A stretch of 64,000 nucleotides of DNA from a virus. Below the pieces are notes generated by a model. That model was not told where the DNA came from. It ran no database searches and saw only the letters and a list, made by a program, of their open reading frames with translations. Below, piece by piece: positions 12,898 through 21,258 of the stretch (position 1 is its first letter; every line of letters starts with the position of its first letter). Made by a program: the position numbers and the translations under genes. The stretch spans positions 1-64,000 of the IMG/VR virus record IMGVR_UViG_3300027759_003827, one strand, 5' to 3'.

Positions 12898-13488
12898 TTA
12901 TATACCTGCTTCTTCAAATATTTTTATATATTTTTCTTCCATTACTTGATAATTCATTCTAAAGCTAGCAGGCATCTTCTTCCATACTTTAGGGTTTCTA
13001 GCAGGAGAGTTATCAGGATGACACCAACGTCTTGTCATGTAGAGGTAATTATAAAACTGTACGTAAGCATTTGCTTTCCTTGTATAAACCTTTACATCTA
13101 TAGGAAGGTTCCATTTTTTAATTAACTTAACAGACCTCTTTTCATTATCTAGTTCCATATCTCTAGTTTTAGCTAGAGCTCTTTCTATATTAGGAACCTC
13201 TTTACCGTTTAGCCATTCATCTACATTATCTATCTTATAGGTATCTTTCCATTCCTTACATTGATCTATCCATTGAGTTAGATGTGCATACTCGTGGACT
13301 AAAGTCATTAGCCAATTCTGGTCTTTCCTAGCTACAAATAATTCTTTGAGGTCGTCTGGTTCGCAATAGCCAACGCATCTGATATTTTCAGGAGTACTAA
13401 CAGTCTTTGTTGGCTTAAGTCTAAACTTAATTCCATGTGCTCGGCACTCAGACTTAACATGCTTAATAAATTCCTGAACGTTACTCAT
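12898..13488 (-). CDS. Putative zincin metallopeptidase (HExxH)
   Basis: 196 residues from the ATG at 13486-13488; a TTG start further right is possible but less likely. VHEYAHLTQW at about residues 64-73 is an HExxH zinc site, and a Glu/Asp-rich helix about 50 residues later (ERALAKTRDMELDNEKRS) could give the third ligand. No signal peptide, so it probably acts in the cytoplasm. A SprT-like or phage-specific peptidase are the options. It follows the terminator at 13531-13552 and so starts a new unit. Confidence 0.7.
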   Translation of the reverse strand: MSNVQEFIKHVKSECRAHGIKFRLKPTKTVSTPENIRCVGYCEPDDLKELFVARKDQNWLMTLVHEYAHLTQWIDQCKEWKDTYKIDNVDEWLNGKEVPNIERALAKTRDMELDNEKRSVKLIKKWNLPIDVKVYTRKANAYVQFYNYLYMTRRWCHPDNSPARNPKVWKKMPASFRMNYQVMEEKYIKIFEEAGI

Positions 13489-13530
13489 AACTCTAAAAAT
13501 ATAAGAAGAAAAAAACAAGTTACCAAATAA

Positions 13531-13552
13531 GAAAGCCCCTTTCGGGGCTCTT
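13531..13552 (-). terminator. Intrinsic terminator after the 516-residue gene
   Basis: AGCCCC-GAAA-GGGGCT stem, followed on the minus strand by TTCTTATTT. It lies immediately after the stop at 13555-13557. Confidence 0.85.
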
Positions 13553-13554
13553 AT

Positions 13555-15105
13555 CTAAAAATCGTATTGTGCATTTATTGCCTCTTTAGCCTTCTCGTCG
13601 ATTTCGTGTTGAAGGAAGTTTTTAATATCTCCTCCATCAAATCCATCGGCCATTAAGTCCTTCATAATCATTCCAGTTACTTTATGGAATGCATCGTGAA
13701 GCTTTGTATCTAACATACTCTCTATTCTTTCGTGTTCACCTTCTTCATTTTCCCACATCTCAGCTTTAGTCATTACCAAGCCTGTTCTGTTTCCTCCCAG
13801 GTTAGAAGGATTATGTTTTGGAGTTTTAGTTGGTTCGTTATAATGAGCCGGTCTCTCTGCAGGAACTTCTTCGTCTTCTTCCTTTTTAATATTAAAGCCT
13901 TCCATTATTTTTGGATTCTTTCCAGCTTTTTCTAACAAGCTAGCAATTTCTTTCTTAATAGTCTTATAAGACTCAATAAACTCTTTTAATTGCTTTCTTT
14001 CGTCTGGAGATAATACTGACATTCCGAATGGAGCTTGATCTTCATTAGCCATTATAGTTTGTCCTGTAGCTTGTAATGGAGGCATATGTAAGCCTTCTGC
14101 CATTCCTTTTAAGTTTTTGTTTATTGCACTTACGTAGTCCATTAACCAATCTTCAAAGTATCCGTATCCTGAAAGTAAATTACTTACCTCTACTTTTTTC
14201 ATTCCAGCTTCTAACATTTCATGCCCTGCCCAGTTTATAACCTCGTTTTGAAAGTCTTTAACTATTGCATTATATGCCTTAGATAATTCTTGCTGATTAG
14301 GTTTATTGCTTCTAATATCTTGCATGTGCTCTTCATAAGCTGCTTGGTACTTATCGAATTTTGGCTTTAGTTCTGCACCGTACTTTTTTACAACTACCTT
14401 AGCTACTGTTTCTGGATCATGCATATTAGGCTTATCCTCTTCTTCGTCTAAATCTCTCTCAGCATTCTCTGCCTCTTCATCATCCATCTCTCTTTTCTTT
14501 CTTCCCGCTTCTCTCTCTTCTTCGCTATCTTCATCTTCAGGACCATCGTCATGAGATCTAACTCCAGCTATCTCTTGAAGCTTTTTTATTTCATTCTCCC
14601 AGAATTCACCATCGTTAAAATCTCCTCCTGCCATATCGAAATCATCTCTCGGCTCTTCGTAATCAGCGTCAGTATCCGGTTCGTAATCATAATCATCGTA
14701 ATCATTAGCAATAATACCTAGGTCATCTACAAATTCTGCTGCTGCTTGTGCTGCTGGCATAGTTCCGTATTGAGTCATTGGGTCTGTATGATCTAAGGCT
14801 TTCATTACTCTAGCTTCTGCTTCTCCTGCTAGTCCCATTCCTGAGATAGCAGCTTGAAATTCTTCATACCATTGATCGTTACCAGGATGACTCTCTTTCA
14901 TCGCTCTTCCTGTACCGATAGCTTTTCCTACAGCCTTACGACGATTTGCTAAGTACTTATCTGTCTTATCAGTATCGCCGTCATTGTCAATATCGCCATC
15001 TTCTTTACCTACAGGATCTAAAGATTCGCTTAACATCTTCTTGGGAGCGCCTTTCTTAAAGCCGTCCATCATTTTCTTATAATCTACGTGAGATATATAG
15101 CTCAT
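13555..15105 (-). CDS. Large acidic protein with DxDxDG calcium-type motif, likely virion-related
   Basis: 516 residues. Near the N-terminus [20 protein letters not shown] (about 31-50) is a DxDxDG calcium loop; similar '[22 protein letters not shown]' stretches occur in myovirus structural or prohead proteins. A middle region is extremely acidic (residues about 130-240), and the C-terminal half is helical ([40 protein letters not shown]). Single gene with a CTATTTATA box 15 bases upstream and a strong terminator behind it, which fits strong late expression. The virion role is inference. Confidence 0.65.
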   Translation of the reverse strand: MSYISHVDYKKMMDGFKKGAPKKMLSESLDPVGKEDGDIDNDGDTDKTDKYLANRRKAVGKAIGTGRAMKESHPGNDQWYEEFQAAISGMGLAGEAEARVMKALDHTDPMTQYGTMPAAQAAAEFVDDLGIIANDYDDYDYEPDTDADYEEPRDDFDMAGGDFNDGEFWENEIKKLQEIAGVRSHDDGPEDEDSEEEREAGRKKREMDDEEAENAERDLDEEEDKPNMHDPETVAKVVVKKYGAELKPKFDKYQAAYEEHMQDIRSNKPNQQELSKAYNAIVKDFQNEVINWAGHEMLEAGMKKVEVSNLLSGYGYFEDWLMDYVSAINKNLKGMAEGLHMPPLQATGQTIMANEDQAPFGMSVLSPDERKQLKEFIESYKTIKKEIASLLEKAGKNPKIMEGFNIKKEEDEEVPAERPAHYNEPTKTPKHNPSNLGGNRTGLVMTKAEMWENEEGEHERIESMLDTKLHDAFHKVTGMIMKDLMADGFDGGDIKNFLQHEIDEKAKEAINAQYDF

Positions 15106-15120
15106 TTGAAATATATTTAT

Positions 15121-15129
15121 TATAAATAG
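15121..15129 (-). promoter_or_regulatory. Class B box CTATTTATA
   Basis: CTATTTATA on the minus strand, 15 bases before the ATG of the 516-residue gene. Confidence 0.55.
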
Positions 15130-15143
15130 TTAGTATTTGCTTA

Positions 15144-15296
15144 TTAGTCTTTTGGATCTGGAGCTATTATATGATTCCTCCACCATTTTTTACACTCATT
15201 ATCGTCTGGAAGATCTTCTATTATTTTGCAATCGATAAAGAGTATAGCTCCCATTAGGAATATGCTGATTAACATAATGATTGATAATGTAAACAT
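15144..15296 (-). CDS. 50-residue membrane peptide with CKKWWRNHI tail
   Basis: ATG at 15294-15296, TAA at 15144-15146. A single hydrophobic helix (FTLSIIMLISIFLMGAILFI) is followed by an acidic then Trp-rich tail, ECKKWWRNHIIAPDP. Small phage membrane proteins with a C-x-x-WW-x-x-HI tail are known to me, with no function. It starts 11 bases after the LpxH-like gene. Confidence 0.6.
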   Translation of the reverse strand: MFTLSIIMLISIFLMGAILFIDCKIIEDLPDDNECKKWWRNHIIAPDPKD

Positions 15297-15307
15297 AGTA
15301 ATATACT

Positions 15308-16051
15308 TTATAGTTTAAAGATAGTAAATTTATCTTGATAGTCCAACAAAATAGCTGTTCTATTTTCGACCCAATCACCGGAATTTAAATAATGTCCGTT
15401 CCCGATTTTTAGATCAGCTGGTTGATGTATGTGTCCACATATGACTCCATGACAAGCATTCTTAGCAGCCATTTTAATAGCTGTTGTTTCAAAGTCATTA
15501 ACGTAATTAGTTGCTGCTTTCACTCCGGCCTTAATGTCTTGAGATATAGATTGATAAGGTAATTTACGCCATGTCCTATATCTATTATACCATCGATTAA
15601 GCCATAGAGCAAAATCATAGCCAATAGAGCCTATCTTAGATAACCATTTGTACTTTGTAATAAATACGTCTATAACATCACCGTGAAATACAAAATAACG
15701 TTGTTGCTCGTACAAGTCGCCAGTTATCCACTTGCTAGTGTTTATAATATGATTTTCTTTAATCTCAATATTACCAAATTTAGAATCGATAAATTCAGAT
15801 AAAAATTCATCGTGATTGCCTCTAATCCAAATAATTCTAGTCTTATTAGAAAGGTTAAGTACTTTAGATACTACCTTGGTATGCTTTTTTTTCCATTTTG
15901 ACCCTCTATTCAAAGCCCAGCCGTCAATTATGTCTCCATTTAAGATTAATAGATCTGTTGGATGTTGTTCTAGGAACTCAATAAACTCTTCTGCTTTAGA
16001 ATCTTTAGTACCTAAGTGTAGGTCTGAAACAATGATTGCTTTGTAATTCAT
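15308..16051 (-). CDS. LpxH-like UDP-2,3-diacylglucosamine pyrophosphatase/metallophosphoesterase
   Basis: 247 residues with SDLHLGT (9-15), NGDIIDGW (about 38-45), RGNHDEF (about 77-83), FHGDVID (about 122-128), CGHIHQP (about 206-212) and LNSGDWVE (about 223-230). This order and the C-terminal GDWVE element fit the LpxH family, which splits UDP-diacylglucosamine to make lipid X in lipid A synthesis. Some relatives act on other substrates. It overlaps the glycosyltransferase at 16048 by four bases (ATGA), so the pair probably works on host lipid A or surface glycolipid. Confidence 0.8.
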   Translation of the reverse strand: MNYKAIIVSDLHLGTKDSKAEEFIEFLEQHPTDLLILNGDIIDGWALNRGSKWKKKHTKVVSKVLNLSNKTRIIWIRGNHDEFLSEFIDSKFGNIEIKENHIINTSKWITGDLYEQQRYFVFHGDVIDVFITKYKWLSKIGSIGYDFALWLNRWYNRYRTWRKLPYQSISQDIKAGVKAATNYVNDFETTAIKMAAKNACHGVICGHIHQPADLKIGNGHYLNSGDWVENRTAILLDYQDKFTIFKL

Positions 16052-16746
16052 TTCCAGTAATTATGATCATTTTTAAACCATTCAGGATTATTTTTATTCC
16101 ACCAACTGCCTAGCATTAACCTTACCATGTACCATACTCCTTTCTTCTCAAAGCGTCTACTAGAAGTATAAGCTACTTTGTTTATTATCTTAAATTTACT
16201 AGGCTTGACTTTAGAACTTAATAAGTAATCTTCTGCTACTTTAGCTTTTTCATCAAATCCTCCTAGAGTTCTGAATGTATCTGTTTTAAATAACATAAAG
16301 CCTCCTATGGCAAACGGAGTAAACAAAGAGCTAAGCCATTGCACAACATTAAATACTTGAAAGATCCAGTCGTACTTTCCATCTAATGTTTTAAACTTAC
16401 AAGTGACTAAATCATAATCTCCTCCAATTGCGGTAGCTAAGCATTTACTAATCATATTAGGCTCTTGCAAGTAAATGTCTGCATCTAAAAATAAAACATA
16501 AGGAGTTCTTACATATGCAGCTCCATTATTACGAGCTACAGAAGGTAATCCTCCTCTAACTATTTTAATAATTGTTGCAGTATTTGCTTGATATTTTCTA
16601 AGGAGAAGTAGAGTGTCTTCGTCGTCTGATGAATCTGCTACTATAACTTGACAGTCTAGCTGCTGTCTACGAAGTAACTTAAGGATATCAATAACACCTC
16701 TACCTTCGTTTTTACACGGGATTACTATAGTAAGCTGCTTATTCAT
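16048..16746 (-). CDS. Family 2 glycosyltransferase
   Basis: 232 residues. VIPCKNEG (8-15), VARNNGA (about 71-77), FLDADI (about 86-91; the DxD metal site), GGFMLF and AEDYLL follow the GT2 order. Hydrophobic stretches near the middle (VVQWLSSLFTPFAIGGFMLF) suggest contact with the membrane. It precedes the LpxH-like gene with an ATGA overlap and has a CTATTTATA box 5 bases upstream. Confidence 0.85.
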   Translation of the reverse strand: MNKQLTIVIPCKNEGRGVIDILKLLRRQQLDCQVIVADSSDDEDTLLLLRKYQANTATIIKIVRGGLPSVARNNGAAYVRTPYVLFLDADIYLQEPNMISKCLATAIGGDYDLVTCKFKTLDGKYDWIFQVFNVVQWLSSLFTPFAIGGFMLFKTDTFRTLGGFDEKAKVAEDYLLSSKVKPSKFKIINKVAYTSSRRFEKKGVWYMVRLMLGSWWNKNNPEWFKNDHNYWK

Positions 16747-16751
16747 TCCTA

Positions 16752-16760
16752 TATAAATAG
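16752..16760 (-). promoter_or_regulatory. Class B box CTATTTATA
   Basis: CTATTTATA on the minus strand, 5 bases before the ATG of the GT2 gene. Confidence 0.5.
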
Positions 16761-16781
16761 TTTAAATATGTAAGCTAGGAA

Positions 16782-16946
16782 CTATTTGTTTGGCTTTAAA
16801 GTAATAGTAATTTCTTTAGAGTCTTTAGCTTTAATAGCAATGACTTTTACTTTTGTAACTTTATAACCTTGGTAGCTTTTTGTAACCTTGTAAGTTAAGA
16901 TTTTGTCTCCGATAAGCCTCTCAACTTCCTCTTTTGTTATTTCCAT
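16782..16946 (-). CDS. Unknown 54-residue basic protein
   Basis: ATG at 16944-16946, TAG at 16782-16784. The product starts MEITKEEVERLIGDKILTYK and continues as a beta-rich basic stretch (VTKVKVIAIKAKDSKEITI). The gap to the next gene upstream is 11 bases. Not recognised. Confidence 0.55.
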   Translation of the reverse strand: MEITKEEVERLIGDKILTYKVTKSYQGYKVTKVKVIAIKAKDSKEITITLKPNK

Positions 16947-16957
16947 AACTATAAATT

Positions 16958-17218
16958 TTATTCTTCTGCTCTACCTTCTTTTATGTCGGTGTATGTTTTT
17001 AGAGTCCAATGATCGGTATAAAGAGAATCGTATTGCTTCTTCCAATACTCTAGTTCATCTAGCTGCTTAGAGGCTGTGCTATCGATATGTTCAATAGATT
17101 TCTTTAAAGAATCTATTTCAAACTTTTGACTATTAATAGTTCTATTTTGCTCGTATGTCGTATAAATTAACAAACTTATAGATGCTAAACCTAAAATTGC
17201 TTTTAATTTTGTATTCAT
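16958..17218 (-). CDS. Membrane-anchored coiled-coil protein
   Basis: 86 residues from the ATG at 17216-17218; a longer frame would overlap the upstream gene. Residues 3-19 (TKLKAILGLASISLLIY) form a membrane anchor, followed by a heptad-patterned helix (FEIDSLKKSIEHIDSTASKQ). The same plan as the protein at 11570-12241 but shorter; possibly an envelope or lysis component. Confidence 0.65.
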   Translation of the reverse strand: MNTKLKAILGLASISLLIYTTYEQNRTINSQKFEIDSLKKSIEHIDSTASKQLDELEYWKKQYDSLYTDHWTLKTYTDIKEGRAEE

Positions 17219-17228
17219 AATTATAATT

Positions 17229-17594
17229 TTAATCCCACCATTTTTCAATATTATCATTCAGATGCTGGAATAGCTCTTGCTTTAGTTTATCATGATCCTC
17301 TACTGCTTTATCTATTCCTTCAGTAGTCCATTCTGTAGCTTCTGATAGATACTTATCGAGATGATATTCAGTTTGTACTTTACTTATTAGATCAATTGTC
17401 TTTAAAATACTATCAGCATCTTCAGTATTAAACACATGAATACCTTTCTCACGAATAAACTTTTCTGTAAATATAAGCTTATGCTTTAGCATTTCGTAAA
17501 TGAAATAATAATCCCAATCACAATCTCTCCATATAATCGGAGCCCATCTAATCAGGTTTTTAATCTTTCTAATATATTCTTTAATTTTCCACAT
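17229..17594 (-). CDS. Conserved phage protein (RDxDWDYxFxxxxLxxKL family)
   Basis: 121 residues. WRDCDWDYYFIYEMLKHKL matches a pattern I know from many phage genomes, never assigned. All-helical, with a basic N-terminus (WKIKEYIRKIKNLIRWAP). It follows the small zinc protein with a two-base gap. Confidence 0.7.
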   Translation of the reverse strand: MWKIKEYIRKIKNLIRWAPIIWRDCDWDYYFIYEMLKHKLIFTEKFIREKGIHVFNTEDADSILKTIDLISKVQTEYHLDKYLSEATEWTTEGIDKAVEDHDKLKQELFQHLNDNIEKWWD

Positions 17595-17596
17595 AA

Positions 17597-17806
17597 TTAA
17601 AATGCTCCTCTTGTTTCTGCTAATCTTTGCATATGATCAGCTGTTTCTTTATCCCTGATAATAGAAATCTCATAGTCACATTTACCTGATGCTGCTACAA
17701 GACCTACATACCTGAATGCATTTGAATGCTCAACGCAGGTATCTTTATAACCTAGCTTAACTCTTCTCTCTGGAATCTCTTTATTACAAACTTTACAATA
17801 CTTCAT
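17597..17806 (-). CDS. Small zinc-finger-like protein
   Basis: 69 residues. CKVCNKEIPERRV (4-16) and TCVEHS (about 23-28) resemble the CxxC...CxxH zinc site of small DksA/TraR-type phage proteins, but the long helix of DksA is missing. The rest is unassigned. Confidence 0.65.
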   Translation of the reverse strand: MKYCKVCNKEIPERRVKLGYKDTCVEHSNAFRYVGLVAASGKCDYEISIIRDKETADHMQRLAETRGAF

Positions 17807-17830
17807 AACTATTTTTTTATTTCTCTAAAG

Positions 17831-18013
17831 TTAACTTAACTTTTTCTTCTTAGCAACTTTTTCTTTAACGGGTAAGTCTAAATTTTCAACTAATATAGGA
17901 CCGTTCCTAAACTTATTAAGATCGTAGTGCCATCGATCAGTAACTTTTCCAGTACTGTCTTTATATTCAACTGTAAATTTAATTTGGGGTTCTATTGGTT
18001 TACTTAAGGCCAT
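17831..18013 (-). CDS. Unknown small protein with Lys-rich tail
   Basis: 60 residues, beta-rich (QIKFTVEYKDSTGKVTDRW), ending VKEKVAKKKKLS. It overlaps the stop of the upstream gene by 14 bases. Not recognised. Confidence 0.55.
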   Translation of the reverse strand: MALSKPIEPQIKFTVEYKDSTGKVTDRWHYDLNKFRNGPILVENLDLPVKEKVAKKKKLS

Positions 18014-18290
18014 ATTTTTCTATCAACTCATTAATCCTTTCCTTATCTAGGATAGGTTCTCTAATTGATTTGATAAAGATAAGATCTTTTGTAATGTCTT
18101 CCAACTTTCTAGACGGATCTTTTAAATTCCAGAAATCATATTCGCTCTGGACTTTAGCAGTAAGCTGCTTTATTTTGTGCGGGTAGTTGTTTCGATTAGC
18201 TATTTCTTTTAGCTTATCGAATTGCTCAAGACGATTGACTTGAGTGTTTGCTATTTTAGAAAAGCCTAATTGGCTAATCGATTTTCTCAT
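18000..18290 (-). CDS. Unknown helical protein
   Basis: 96 residues, strongly helical and charged (NRLEQFDKLKEIANRNNYPH...). Overlaps both neighbours (14 and 17 bases), as in compact phage operons. Not recognised. Confidence 0.6.
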   Translation of the reverse strand: MRKSISQLGFSKIANTQVNRLEQFDKLKEIANRNNYPHKIKQLTAKVQSEYDFWNLKDPSRKLEDITKDLIFIKSIREPILDKERINELIEKYGLK

Positions 18291-18468
18291 CAGAACTTAT
18301 TTTTTTTGCTTTAGAATCTTTTACAAGCTTACGGAGAGTTAAAATAGATACTCCGATTGCTAGTATTAAAGATAATACCTGTAGGTAAGGAATACTAGCT
18401 ACTAAAAAGCTAGTTATATGTAATCCCCACGCTCCTGCTGTTAGTCCTTCTGATGTTACTGTTTTCAT
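18274..18468 (-). CDS. Small membrane protein, holin candidate
   Basis: 64 residues. A short N-terminus, two hydrophobic stretches (GAWGLHITSFLVASIPYL and LQVLSLILAIGVSILTL) and a highly charged tail (RKLVKDSKAKKISSDEKID) give the classic small-holin layout. No lysin is visible beside it, so the holin role is a guess. It overlaps the next gene by 17 bases. Confidence 0.55.
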   Translation of the reverse strand: MKTVTSEGLTAGAWGLHITSFLVASIPYLQVLSLILAIGVSILTLRKLVKDSKAKKISSDEKID

Positions 18469-18690
18469 TTAGTTTTGTATACTTAACTTTTGCTCTAGTA
18501 ATGCCTCCCAAGAGGTAGCACATCTAGCTATTATAGATACCTTCATTGGAATCGTTTTACTTTCAATTAAAGCTATCATAAGATCTATCCACATTTCTCT
18601 ACTGTCTACATGAAGAATTCTATGAATTCCTTCTGGTATGTACCTCTCTGCTAGAGTATCTAAGACTTCGTATGTTACTTTATCTACCAT
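18469..18690 (-). CDS. Unknown small helical protein
   Basis: 73 residues, soluble and helical (YEVLDTLAERYIPEGIHRIL). A CTATTTATA box lies 5 bases upstream; it is first of a unit including the holin candidate. Not recognised. Confidence 0.65.
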   Translation of the reverse strand: MVDKVTYEVLDTLAERYIPEGIHRILHVDSREMWIDLMIALIESKTIPMKVSIIARCATSWEALLEQKLSIQN

Positions 18691-18695
18691 TTGAA

Positions 18696-18704
18696 TATAA
18701 ATAG
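18696..18704 (-). promoter_or_regulatory. Class B box CTATTTATA
   Basis: CTATTTATA on the minus strand, 5 bases before the ATG at 18690. Confidence 0.5.
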
Positions 18705-18717
18705 GTTATATATTTAA

Positions 18718-19377
18718 CTAAACTTTTGAGATGTACTCATCTCCCTCTTGATAATCATCTTTCTTTTCTAGTCCTAAGTCCTGAAAGTGTGCAAGGAAGT
18801 TATCGTCTATCTCCCAATCAATCTCTTCTTTAATTAAAGGAGCATTAGAGTCCTCTTTACTACGTATCTGCTTCTCTGAGAATAAATCTCCTACATATAG
18901 GAAATGACAATTATAACATAACATCCTTAAGTTATCTACTTGCCAGTTATGTTTATTTCCATCTATAAAACTGAGCATTAGAGGCTGTTTAAAATCTATA
19001 ACTCTTTTCTCGTGATGTCCACAGTTATAACATTCCATTCTGAGAATACCTTCGTAAATTAATCTATTCTTAAGTTTTTGTTGATTGATTGCTCTGTAAC
19101 TTTCTGAAGCCATTATCTCGTTAATCTTATCAACAGAGATTTCATGATTCCATTTTACTCTTTTAATTCCTTTGCCAGAGTTATTCTTATGCAATTCGTA
19201 TAAGTTCTTACCTGTCTCTAAATCGATGTAGAGTTTAGCATACTTACGGTAAGTTTCAATAGTAATGTTTAAATATCTAGCAGCCTGAAAGTTAGATTGA
19301 GTATGCTTCATAGCATTCCTAATCACATTCTCAGTTAAATCTCTTTTAGGTCTTCCTGCTTTATTTTGAGTCCCCAT
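18718..19377 (-). CDS. HTH plus HNH-like zinc protein lacking the first catalytic His
   Basis: 219 residues. An N-terminal helix-turn-helix (about 28-48: NFQAARYLNITIETYRKYAK) precedes an HNH-type zinc domain with CYNCGHHEK (116-124), FIDGNKHN (138-145) and NLRMLCYNCH (149-158). In active HNH nucleases the FIDG place reads HHIDG. Here that His is replaced by Phe, so cutting activity is doubtful. The C-terminus is acidic. It may be a DNA-binding regulator or packaging-related factor derived from an HNH protein. Confidence 0.7.
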   Translation of the reverse strand: MGTQNKAGRPKRDLTENVIRNAMKHTQSNFQAARYLNITIETYRKYAKLYIDLETGKNLYELHKNNSGKGIKRVKWNHEISVDKINEIMASESYRAINQQKLKNRLIYEGILRMECYNCGHHEKRVIDFKQPLMLSFIDGNKHNWQVDNLRMLCYNCHFLYVGDLFSEKQIRSKEDSNAPLIKEEIDWEIDDNFLAHFQDLGLEKKDDYQEGDEYISKV

Positions 19378-19774
19378 ATGCTGGATTGATACGGATTAAT
19401 AAGTTCCATAAATCTTGAGCAGTTTCTAAATAGACAGGAGTACCTTCTTCATCCAATAGAGGTTCGATGCTACCATCTGGAGCTACTCTATCCCAAAGAA
19501 AATAAGCAATTAACTCTGCTCCTTCTTTACCAAAGTGTAATATAATTAGAGCATCGATAGTGTCTAAGAAAGCTTCATCGTAGTTAGCTAAGTCTAAATT
19601 TAACTCAGCATACATTAAGTTCTGTCTATTAATAATTGCTTCAATAGAATTAATAATTGATATGAAAAGCTCTTTCTTCTTTGCCTCTTGAGTCTTTTTC
19701 TTTCTCCTAACCAAGCTCTTTACATTCAGTAAATTATTAATTACTGTCTGTATCTCGTTCAGTGATTGCTCCAT
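19361..19774 (-). CDS. Conserved phage protein of unknown function
   Basis: 137 residues, helical. The pattern NYDEAFLDTIDALIILHFG then IAYFLWDRVAPDGSIEPLLD and AQDLWNLL is known to me from large myoviruses (YDeaFydvID-x-L...i-x-fYLYDR...DLW), unassigned. Overlaps the downstream gene by 17 bases and the upstream one by 38. Confidence 0.65.
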   Translation of the reverse strand: MEQSLNEIQTVINNLLNVKSLVRRKKKTQEAKKKELFISIINSIEAIINRQNLMYAELNLDLANYDEAFLDTIDALIILHFGKEGAELIAYFLWDRVAPDGSIEPLLDEEGTPVYLETAQDLWNLLIRINPAYGDSK

Positions 19775-20111
19775 GTTCTTTCTTTTTAGGAATTCTTTTA
19801 ATAGGCTTTTTAATCTCTTCTATAAGATCTCTAAGCTTAATACAGTCTTCAAATTTCTCTTCCTCTAGTTTAAAATTAATACATTGTTCAAGTGCAGCTA
19901 CCCAATGAGGTCTTGGAATATCTATATAAAGACCCATTCCATTTATCTCAAATAGACTAGCAAATGTTTTTTTATTTCGGAAGGCTTCTTCAATAGCGAG
20001 AGGCGTCTCTACTTTAATCATACTAAGTAGAGCTTCGTTATCTAGAAGATCAGAGGCTTGTATATCCTCTAAAGGCTCAAAAAAGGCCTTAGGTATCTCT
20101 CTTTTACTCAT
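19737..20111 (-). CDS. Protein with UVR (UvrB/UvrC) motif
   Basis: 124 residues. LEQCINFKLEEEKFEDCIKL then RDLIEEI, near residues 74-100, is a UVR motif, the coiled-coil pair by which UvrB and UvrC interact and which also occurs in clp regulators and phage proteins. The N-terminal part is unassigned and the end is basic (KKPIKRIPKKKEHG). Confidence 0.65.
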   Translation of the reverse strand: MSKREIPKAFFEPLEDIQASDLLDNEALLSMIKVETPLAIEEAFRNKKTFASLFEINGMGLYIDIPRPHWVAALEQCINFKLEEEKFEDCIKLRDLIEEIKKPIKRIPKKKEHGAITERDTDSN

Positions 20112-20126
20112 AACCTTTTTTTATTA

Positions 20127-20606
20127 TTATTTTAATCCAGCTCTATTCATCATAATCTCTCTCACTTGATCTTCTTCTGATGCTGGTGCTTGTTCTTGAT
20201 CCGGAAGAGGTTCTGCTGCTGGCTCTTCTTGAGAATCGTCTGCTGGAGTTTGTTGAGTCATCTCTCCATTTTCTTCGCTTTTGAATATGTTCTTAATGAG
20301 ATAGTTAGCAAGAGAAGGTAATGGAAGTAAAAAACCTATTACATTTTTATATGGATTCTCTACGTCATATACGACCTGAAGACCTGCATCACCAAACTTC
20401 TGCTGAAGCTCTGTACCAATCTCATTAGCCATTTGCTGTGCCTGACGAGGATCTTGAGGTACATCTTTCATAACAAATTGAAGCTTAACGCCTTTCTTTG
20501 TCTTATTAATATTAACATCAAATCTTAAAGTAAGATGATGACCAGCAATCTCTACTGGAAACTCTGGAATTAATGCCGGTAATGCTTCGCTTAAATTTGT
20601 TCTCAT
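20127..20606 (-). CDS. Unknown protein with acidic proline-rich tail
   Basis: 159 residues from the ATG at 20604-20606; the longer frame starts inside the upstream gene. Beta-rich N-terminal part (EIAGHHLTLRFDVNINKTKK), helical middle, then a Glu/Pro/Gln-rich linker (EEPAAEPLPDQEQAPASEED). A CTATTTATA box is 4 bases upstream. Confidence 0.65.
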   Translation of the reverse strand: MRTNLSEALPALIPEFPVEIAGHHLTLRFDVNINKTKKGVKLQFVMKDVPQDPRQAQQMANEIGTELQQKFGDAGLQVVYDVENPYKNVIGFLLPLPSLANYLIKNIFKSEENGEMTQQTPADDSQEEPAAEPLPDQEQAPASEEDQVREIMMNRAGLK

Positions 20607-20609
20607 AAT

Positions 20610-20618
20610 TATAAATAG
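20610..20618 (-). promoter_or_regulatory. Class B box CTATTTATA
   Basis: CTATTTATA on the minus strand between the stop at 20620 and the ATG at 20606. Confidence 0.5.
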
Positions 20619-20619
20619 T

Positions 20620-21258
20620 TTATTCCCAGGCATTTTGTTTAAATCTCTCAGCCGGCAGCCCGAAGAAGTCTGTCTTGTATTTTGATTGTTCGAAAAATTC
20701 TAAATTAATCCACTCATGTTTCTTTTCTAAGAGTATTTGAGCTGCTAAATCCCAATCTGCTCTCTTTACTATCTCCTCTACCTTTCCCTTGATATCTCGT
20801 ATTTCATTATAGTTAGAAGAGTCATATTCAAAATGAAGAAGTTCCATCGAATTCCCTTTGCTATTAACGTAATCCATACTAAAATCAACGCCCCACTTGC
20901 CTCGATAATTTATTAGTTTATGTATTAAGTTATTTCTTTGAGCATATTGCTTTAACTGTTTTAAAGCTGCTCCTTCATATCCTTTCCTTTCGAATAGGTA
21001 GGCATGGTTTAGATGAGCACCTGTCAAAGGCTTACTATCGCTAAACCAATCTTGTCTAATAGTAACTTCGTGTCTATGATTAACTGTGGAATAACTATTT
21101 ACTCCTGCGTAATGAGATTCTAATTTCGTAAGTCTATATCCATTTTGATCGAACATCTCTACCCATGCAGGATGATCAATAGAGATAGGAAGGTCGTGTT
21201 CTAAAGGCTTGCTCCAGTTTTTGCTGGGCCCAAATTGGCTATCTTCTAATTTAATCAT
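20620..21258 (-). CDS. Unknown protein
   Basis: 212 residues, no recognised domain. Segments such as GYEGAALKQLKQYAQRNN and YNEIRDIKGKVEEIVKRADW are helical; the N-terminus is beta-like. Its ATG overlaps the stop of the flavodoxin-fold gene by 4 bases, so translation is probably coupled. Confidence 0.65.
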   Translation of the reverse strand: MIKLEDSQFGPSKNWSKPLEHDLPISIDHPAWVEMFDQNGYRLTKLESHYAGVNSYSTVNHRHEVTIRQDWFSDSKPLTGAHLNHAYLFERKGYEGAALKQLKQYAQRNNLIHKLINYRGKWGVDFSMDYVNSKGNSMELLHFEYDSSNYNEIRDIKGKVEEIVKRADWDLAAQILLEKKHEWINLEFFEQSKYKTDFFGLPAERFKQNAWE

